From Ustilaginoidea virens (lineage: Eukaryota > Ascomycota > Sordariomycetes > Hypocreales > Clavicipitaceae), in NCBI RefSeq assembly GCF_000687475.1, contig NC_057321.1:930001-994000 (forward strand): a stretch of 64,000 nt of DNA. Direction: 5' to 3'. Positions within the stretch are counted from its first letter, which is position 1. Each line of letters starts with the position of its first letter. Under the pieces are notes generated by a model. That model did not search any database, was not told the DNA's origin, and saw only the letters and a list, made by a program, of their open reading frames with translations. The position numbers and the translations under genes were made by a program. This document shows positions 57,772 through 64,000 of this stretch, in pieces.

Positions 57772-60700
57772 CATACTAATCGGCGATGCTAAGACGTATT
57801 ACTTTAATAATATCGAACGCATTCGTAATACCCTCACTTTTGACGATATAGTCCGCAAAGTCAAAAGCCATTTCGAGAATGAGAGTATAGAGCAATTCTA
57901 TTTACACCGTTAGAATAGAATAATGCTCCAATTAACTATCGCGAAACATCCCGACAAATCAAAGCTAGAATGCCTCAATATCCTACTAGAGGAACTTCAG
58001 CGCCTATATTATAGTCTTTTTCCCCCCTTTACAGCTAATATAGAGCTTCATCGGCAAGTGCTTAATGCTATAAGGGATACCCCTAAGTGTAGCCAGGCTA
58101 TATATCGCCATGCCTCTACATTCGAAGGCCTCGCCGCTAACCTATAGCGATCCCTTTCTATCTACGAGACTACCCATATGACTCAACAGCATTAATTCCT
58201 TTAATAATAGCAGCATCAACAACAACAGGATATTGAAGATATTAATGATAATATAGCGTTATTTATAGATCGTAGATATGGTTAATCCTACAACTGGTAT
58301 TAACGCCCCTAATGATACAGACCCCCTTAATGGCAATAATAGAATCGCGCCTTTCTAGCTAGGCCCCGTCAAAAAAGATGCTTCGTTTATAATAAATTAG
58401 GATGTTAGTTATCTAACTATACTGATAAAGAATAATAAGAATTAAAGGCATAATGGCTAAAGAACCGCTCTAACCGGACCGCCCCTAATGATAAGAAATT
58501 CCGTATTTTCCTATAGGAATATAAAGGGACTGCCGACCAAGCCCTCGAAGATGCCGATTTTAATGATATCGTTGAAGATATTGAAGTCATAATGGCAGGG
58601 GTCACATATTGGGATACAGAGGACACTGTCGCACTATAAATTATAGCCACTCAGTATTTCCAAGCCCCCCTGCAAATAGAGGCATTACCAATTGAGATGT
58701 TGCAAGCCTTGCAAGATGAATTATGCCGATATGCCTTCCTATAAATTGACCCCTTCCGAATGCCCTTACCAGACCGTAATTCTGCCTTTCTAGAAGAAGA
58801 ACGGTATAGTGACTATACCTTCCGCGGAATCCTACCGGATACCGGCGCCTCCGGCCTATCTATAGCAGGCATAGGTCAAGCAAGAGCCCTAATAAGATTA
58901 ATAAAATCTTTAACGATTGAGTCAATGGATATATAGCATACTATTAATTTCGGAGCAGGTTCTGCCATATCTTCTAGTATATTAAATATCCCGATGATAT
59001 TCAGTAATATCCCCTTCTATATTCCTAATAGCGGTACCCCCTTTCTCTATTCTATTATAGATATAGATAGGATGGGCGTAAAGCTGGATAATATTGATAA
59101 CTTGCTTATTAAAGGGGATATTAAGGTTCTAATTATTAGGAAATGGGGACATCTATAGTGGACTCTCAATGCCACGGATACTGCTGCCTTCTACCTCTTA
59201 TTACAGGAAATCTATTAGCTTTATTATCGATTTGGGCACCCCTCTATTAACAGGCTCTCCAAATTGCTTTAACGGGCTAGTTATAATAATATTGACCGCA
59301 ATATCATCGAGAGCATCACCTATATATGCCATTAATACCAGATGAACATAAAGGCACCCAGCTAATTTAAATTCACACTAAAGGATAACCGCTAATTTAA
59401 CTACGAGATAATTGTAGATATCCTTTATATTGACAATCGGCCGGTATTATATATTATGGATGCCGCAATAAGCTTCCAGGCGGCTAGGTTCCTTGATCTA
59501 TAAAGATAGAAGGCCCGAGACGTTTGGAATGCCCTTAAGAAATGCTAGATTGATATATACCTTAGCCTACCGGATTAGATAGTCTACGATGCTGGACCAA
59601 ATTTTGCTTCTGCTGAATTCCGCTATAATGCCTGGCTTCTCTCTATTAATATGGATGAAATCCCTATAGAAGCCCACAATAGCATTAGCAAAGTCGAAAG
59701 ATACCACGCCCTATTACGCCAAGCCTATACTATTGTTAATAACGAAGTAGACGACCTAATAATAAAAGAATAGAAATTACAGCTTGCTGTAAAAGCTGTC
59801 AATAATTCCGCTAGACCTAACGGTCTAGTGCCTACGTTATTAGTCTTTAGAGCGTATCCTCGATTTATAGATGACTCACCGCCTAGCCTATCAGTATTAT
59901 AATATGCCTTAACGTTACGAAAGGCTACTAATGAAGCTAGAAAATGCCTCGCTAGACGCCAGGTTCGCGATACCTTCGCCTAATGGAACGGCCCAGATAT
60001 ATAGCCTATCTACCGACTACCCCTATAGTCTGATATACGGGTATAGAGAGAAAAGGGTAGATGGCATGGGCCGTACCGGCTATTTAGCCTCGATGGTGAG
60101 ACCTGTATTATGCAAATGCCTTATGGCCCCGTTAAATTCCGGTTAACGGTCGTTAAGCCCTATAACTATGATCTTAATAACGATCCCGCTACTGACGATC
60201 CCGAAGATATCGTCTATACCGAAGGCCCGGCCCGCCCCGGCAGGCTAGAAGTTAGGATACCGGCTGCACCCACACCTCTAGCCGAGAAATCATCGTTATT
60301 AACCCCTAACCCAGCTAGGATACCGGCGTTATAGCCAGTATCACTATCGCTAGCATGTGTGATATCTGACGTCATGATCAATAAAGACCAAGAAGAGGCT
60401 CTTATCAATACTATCGCTTCTAATACCGTCATCGATGCCTCTTTCCTGACCGCTAAAGAGTAAGCCGACCTATAGCTTGCTAGCTAATTACGCCGGGAAG
60501 GCAAGATCACGACCCCTAGAGACCCTTTTGAGCAGTCAGACCATACAGAGATTAAAGTATTATAAGCCCGTAATATATTTCGATTTGTTACCTTTAATAT
60601 CGATCAACACGGAGCCTAATGCCTGTTTAACTTACGTATAGTACGAGAAATTAAGGGCAAAGGCACGGATATACTATACGAGAAGTCTAGGCTTATTATT

Positions 60701-62134
60701 CAAGGGCATAGTAATAATAAAAAGCGATTGATATTAATTTAGTCCCCCACAATCTAACGGGCTAGTTAACGGTTACTTATATCAATAGCCCCTTTATTGC
60801 AACGCTCCTACGGCCTATTTCTTTAGATATGGGATATTATGCAGGCTTACGTGCAATCTTCCATAATCTTCAATCGTTTAATTATCGCTAAGCTACCTAA
60901 ATAAATAGCGCATTAATACCCCGATAATACGATCATAGAAGTGGTAAAGCTACTATACGGAATAGCTGAGGCAGGCACCCACTAGTAGGCAATATACTTC
61001 CGGCACTATTGCGAGAAGTTGGGCATAACCATATCAACCTATAACCCCTGTTTGCTGATATCCACCGGTAATAACAATACTGACCGCATTGGCAATACTG
61101 ACTGTACTAACGTTCCTGACCGCGATACTACCATATGCTTCGGTATCGTGGGTATATAGACTGATGATACCCTCGGCCTAAGTAATAATGCCTTCTTCTA
61201 ACGGGAAGAATTAGAGCTTACTAAGGCAGGCTTTAACGCCAAGCCTAAGACGAAGCTATTACCAACCGTGCCCCTAATATTCAATAGGTATATACTGACG
61301 GCCGATGCTAATGGTATAATATTGCGCTAGAAAGGTCAAAGTAAGAAGATTGCAACCATCGATAAGAATGCGCCTACGGCCTAGCGTAATTATATCGAAT
61401 AACGCGTTTGCGGTGCTTATGTGGCTACGGTCTGCCAGCCTGAAGCGTCTTTCGACCTATCCGTCGCGGCATAATATTAACAGCCTAACTCTGAGGATAT
61501 TGCGAGGTTAAATAAGCGCCTTCAATAGCAGCTTAATAACCAGGATCGCGGCCTACGGTATATCAATTTGGCCCTTAATACAGCTAAGATCTTTGTATTT
61601 ATTAATGGATCCTTTGCTAATAATAAAGATTTAAGCTCCCAAATTAGTTACGTGATTATGCTAGGGAATGAGGCAGGTACTGCGAATAACGCCTTCCAGC
61701 TGACCGGTAACATCATTACTTATAGCTCTATAAAGAGCAAGCGGGTAATGCGTAGTATACTCGCTTCGGAGCTGTATAGTATAGTGCAAGGGGTCGATAT
61801 CGCATATGCGATAGGCACGACCCTTAATATGATTACTAGCAGGCTGGGATTGCCGAAGATCCCCACAGTTGTGTATACAGATTCATTTTCGCTATACGAA
61901 TGCCTAGTCAAGCTAGGCACTACTAAGGAAAAGAGGCTCATAATAGATATTATGGCCCTACGATAGTCATACAAGCGCCGGGAGATTTATAAGATCCATT
62001 AGATCAATAGAAATAATAATCTCGCCGACGCAATAACTAAAGGAACGCCTAATAAAGCCCTTAAGACCTTCATCGACCAAAATCAGGCTGTTATACGTAT
62101 AGAAGGGTGGGTAAAGAGGCCGGTTAATGTCTGA
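57772..62134 (+). pseudogene. B2 gag-pol, 3' part (gag end, protease, integrase, QTDD-type RT, RNase H)
   Basis: In phase with 48909-50422 once Gypsy3 and one TSD are removed (1,514 + 4,363 = 5,877 nt, 1,958 codons plus stop). The gag remainder includes KHPDKSKLECLNILLEELQR. Protease: PDTGASG at about 58836-58856. Integrase: YRFGHPSI...C zinc region, VDILYIDNRP, VYDAGPNF and IEAHNSISKVERYH, giving D-D-E (about 59230-59710). RT core ends in GI-stop-TDDTLGL at 61151-61180. RNase H opens at 61568 region with FVFINGSFANN and ends NNLADAITKGTPNKAL. Stop 62132-62134. TAG/TAA only. Confidence 0.9.
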
Positions 62135-62422
62135 CTGCGTTTGGAAGGTATTGGTGATATCATATGTGATAAGTAGGTGGATTTCCTTGTGTTATTTTTA
62201 CTGCATTTGCTGCTTTTACTGCGTTTACTGCTGCCCCTTTTTGCCCCTTTATTTGGCTGCGATATTTAATATACCGGCTGTATGGTATGATGCCGGCCGC
62301 GCGGCGCGACAGCATTATCCACGGCATAACCTGCCGAGACCGCGCCGCACTTTTCTTTCTATATGTGCGCCTTACATCCTAGCGATTCCGATATTTGCTT
62401 CTATAAAAAGAGAAGCTGCCAG

Positions 62423-62763
62423 TGTCGGAATCGCTATCGCAAGGTGCCCAATTGGGCACATTGCGACGGATATGCCGCGCACACCCGATGCGCATAATAT
62501 GGCCACTTTGCCCCCTTTTGCCCCTTTACCCCTGAGCCCGGTAGGGCACGCGGGCAGCCCGGCCCGACCGCGCCGAAGCACGTGACTACGGCACGCACAA
62601 AAAGGCCACATCGTGTAATTACTCTTTTGCTTCCTTTCTTTCCTCTTAGTTAGTCAGTCATAATCAAAGAAGTAATCATACCTTTGATCGGTGACCTCAC
62701 GGTACCTGATACCACGCGCGCAACCCTACGTACAACTGGGTACCCCTTGATGTGACACCAACA
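62423..62763 (+). repeat. B2 3' LTR
   Basis: 341 bp, near-identical to 48035-48375. Followed by cttat and the continuation of Copia A2 gag. Confidence 0.95.
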
Positions 62764-64000
62764 CTTATGATTCAACTTAAGGTACTTAATATCGCTAAAT
62801 TTATCGAAGATCCTTCTATTGCCAGCAAATTTAACGACTCAGAGCAAGCACTTTTACTATTACTTATTAAGAATAGTTGCATAGAAGGACCAGCTGCCGC
62901 TATCAACTAGTGCACTGACCTAGAGTCAGCCTTTACGTTACTTACCAAACAGTATTCTCACTCATTAGATATATAGCGGACCCACCTATACCCTGCCTTC
63001 TATTAACTAAATTTTATAGGCTATAAAGGTACCTTAGAATCTTTCAACGCCTCCTTTAATAGCTACCTATCTAGGCTGTAAATTTTAGGCTCCCATATAC
63101 AACCTTTCGACTAAATCAGCCAGTATTTATATGCTATAGAAGGGGTCTTTTTTTAGTAGGCAGAATGGTACCGCATAATGATGAGAATCGCTTATACTTA
63201 GGGAAATATATTAAATATTAACCTGCAATTTTATATAGTTAATTTACTGGAAGAATAACGCATTAAAGGGTTATTAGTAGTAAGGGCTACCACCCACCTC
63301 GTAAAGGTTAAAGGTGCCGCTACTAATAATAGTAGCAAGCCAGCTAGTAATAACACTAGCAAGGGTGGTAAAAATACTACCACTAACGCTAATAAAAAGA
63401 AATAAGGGTCTTTTACCCAATAAGGGTCTTCTTTAGCTATATAAGGCAAGCCGGAAAATAAGAAGAAGAAAGAAAAGAAAGATTCAGCTAATAAAGTAGA
63501 TACCCTATAAAAGACTAATGAAAAGGAAAAAACTATTGATTCCTTCGTACTAGGGAATTATAATACTCTAAGTCTTATACTTAATGAGATAGCCTATTCT
63601 TCCTTTTAGGACCGCGAATATATGCAATTTCTAACTACCAGCTATAGTGTATAATCCGGTGGGAAAACGCTAATAGATTCTTTGCTCTACGATACTAGTT
63701 CTACGGTATATATTATCAACGATAAAAAGTATTTCACCTACTTCTAACACTATACCGGAAATAGACTAGTTATTAGCATAGGTAGTAGCCTAATTAAGCC
63801 CAGTGGGTGGGGCATAACGCGTTTTACCGTGCTATAGGGCACTAACCCACCTTAGTGGGGCACCTTAGAGCTAACTAACGCCCTTTTTATACCAGCTTTT
63901 AATATTAATATCTTTAGCGGCGTTAAATACTATCTGAATCGTGGCAGTATTTAGGGCCAAAGCCTTGTTAATAGCAATAATAAGTGCATTAGGCTTCTTA
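62764..64000 (+). pseudogene. Copia A2 gag-protease, continuation to the window end
   Basis: Picks up A2 gag at the exact base expected from A1 (CTTATGATTCAACTT) and stays in phase with 47556-48034 after removing B2 and one TSD. The protease reads YDTSS at about 63688-63702, where A1 has DTGS, a G-to-A change. The Lys/Asn-rich gag tail is at 63310-63500. More TAG/TAA codons than in A1. The minus-strand ORF 63231-63449 is a shadow of that Lys-rich tract. Confidence 0.92.

Larger units (their letters stand above)
48035..62763 (+). mobile_element. Copia-like element B2, complete, with nested Gypsy3
   Basis: 341-bp LTRs at 48035-48375 and 62423-62763, with TSD cttat at 48030-48034 and 62764-62768. 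Without Gypsy3 and its duplication the element is about 7.38 kb. Its gag-pol is one frame across the Gypsy3 gap. It is inserted into the gag of Copia A2. Confidence 0.96.
46530..64000 (+). mobile_element. Copia A2: Ty1/Copia element, 5' LTR to protease, runs off the window, contains B2
   Basis: 5' LTR 46530-47256, primer site 47257-47272, gag from ATG 47556. It is interrupted at 48035-62763 by B2 and resumes at 62764 in gag, reaching the protease and beyond before the window ends. It is inserted in the Gypsy2 integrase; the left flank is ggatt (46525-46529). More RIP-changed than A1. Confidence 0.95.

Noticed and set aside
1..64000. tRNA genes, Helitrons, Starship-type elements, secondary-metabolite or effector genes
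   Set aside because: Looked for and not seen. All stretches over 300 bp are assigned to LTR elements, LINEs or rDNA.

Overview
The window looks like a transposon graveyard from a filamentous ascomycete (Pezizomycotina). I find no intact host protein gene. Everything is either retrotransposon or a decayed, displaced ribosomal DNA unit. Almost every reading frame carries TAG/TAA where Gln (CAG/CAA) or Trp (TGG) is expected, CpA/TpG is scarce and TpA abundant. This is the signature of repeat-induced point mutation (RIP). Three long gag-pol frames can still be followed end to end without a net frameshift, so decay is mainly by transitions rather than indels.

Layout. (1) 1-3497: minus-strand Ty1/Copia element 'A0', its 3' LTR split by a solo LTR of family B and its RNase H split by a third-family solo LTR. 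(2) 3498-10772: complete Copia-like element 'B1' with both LTRs and TSD tcagt. (3) 10773-41997: one rDNA unit read on the minus strand, 18S (with an S943-type group I intron) - ITS1 - 5.8S - ITS2 - start of 28S. ITS1 is split by chromovirus 'Gypsy1' (11506-33290). Its integrase is split by 'LINE1' (about 15391-29523), and LINE1 is split by Copia 'A1' (21212-28720). The 18S intron is split by 'LINE2' (34297-40687). (4) 41998-46529: Gypsy2 inside the 18S 5' region, cut by Copia 'A2' (46530 to beyond the window). A2 gag is split by 'B2' (48035-62763), and B2 gag is split by Gypsy3 (50423-57766).

Every insertion with both ends in view has matching target-site duplications: 5 bp for LTR elements and about 14-16 bp for LINEs. 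The order of events can therefore be read directly: rDNA fragment first, then Gypsy1, Gypsy2 and LINE2, then LINE1 and A2, then A1 and B2, then Gypsy3.

The biology most worth following up: the chromoviruses carry an 11-nt primer-binding site that exactly matches the reverse complement of a motif inside their own LTR (Tf1-like self-priming); Copia A uses a half-tRNA-iMet primer site; family B has a non-canonical QTDD polymerase motif; and two divergent chromoviruses share a remnant Cys-rich ORF antisense to pol.
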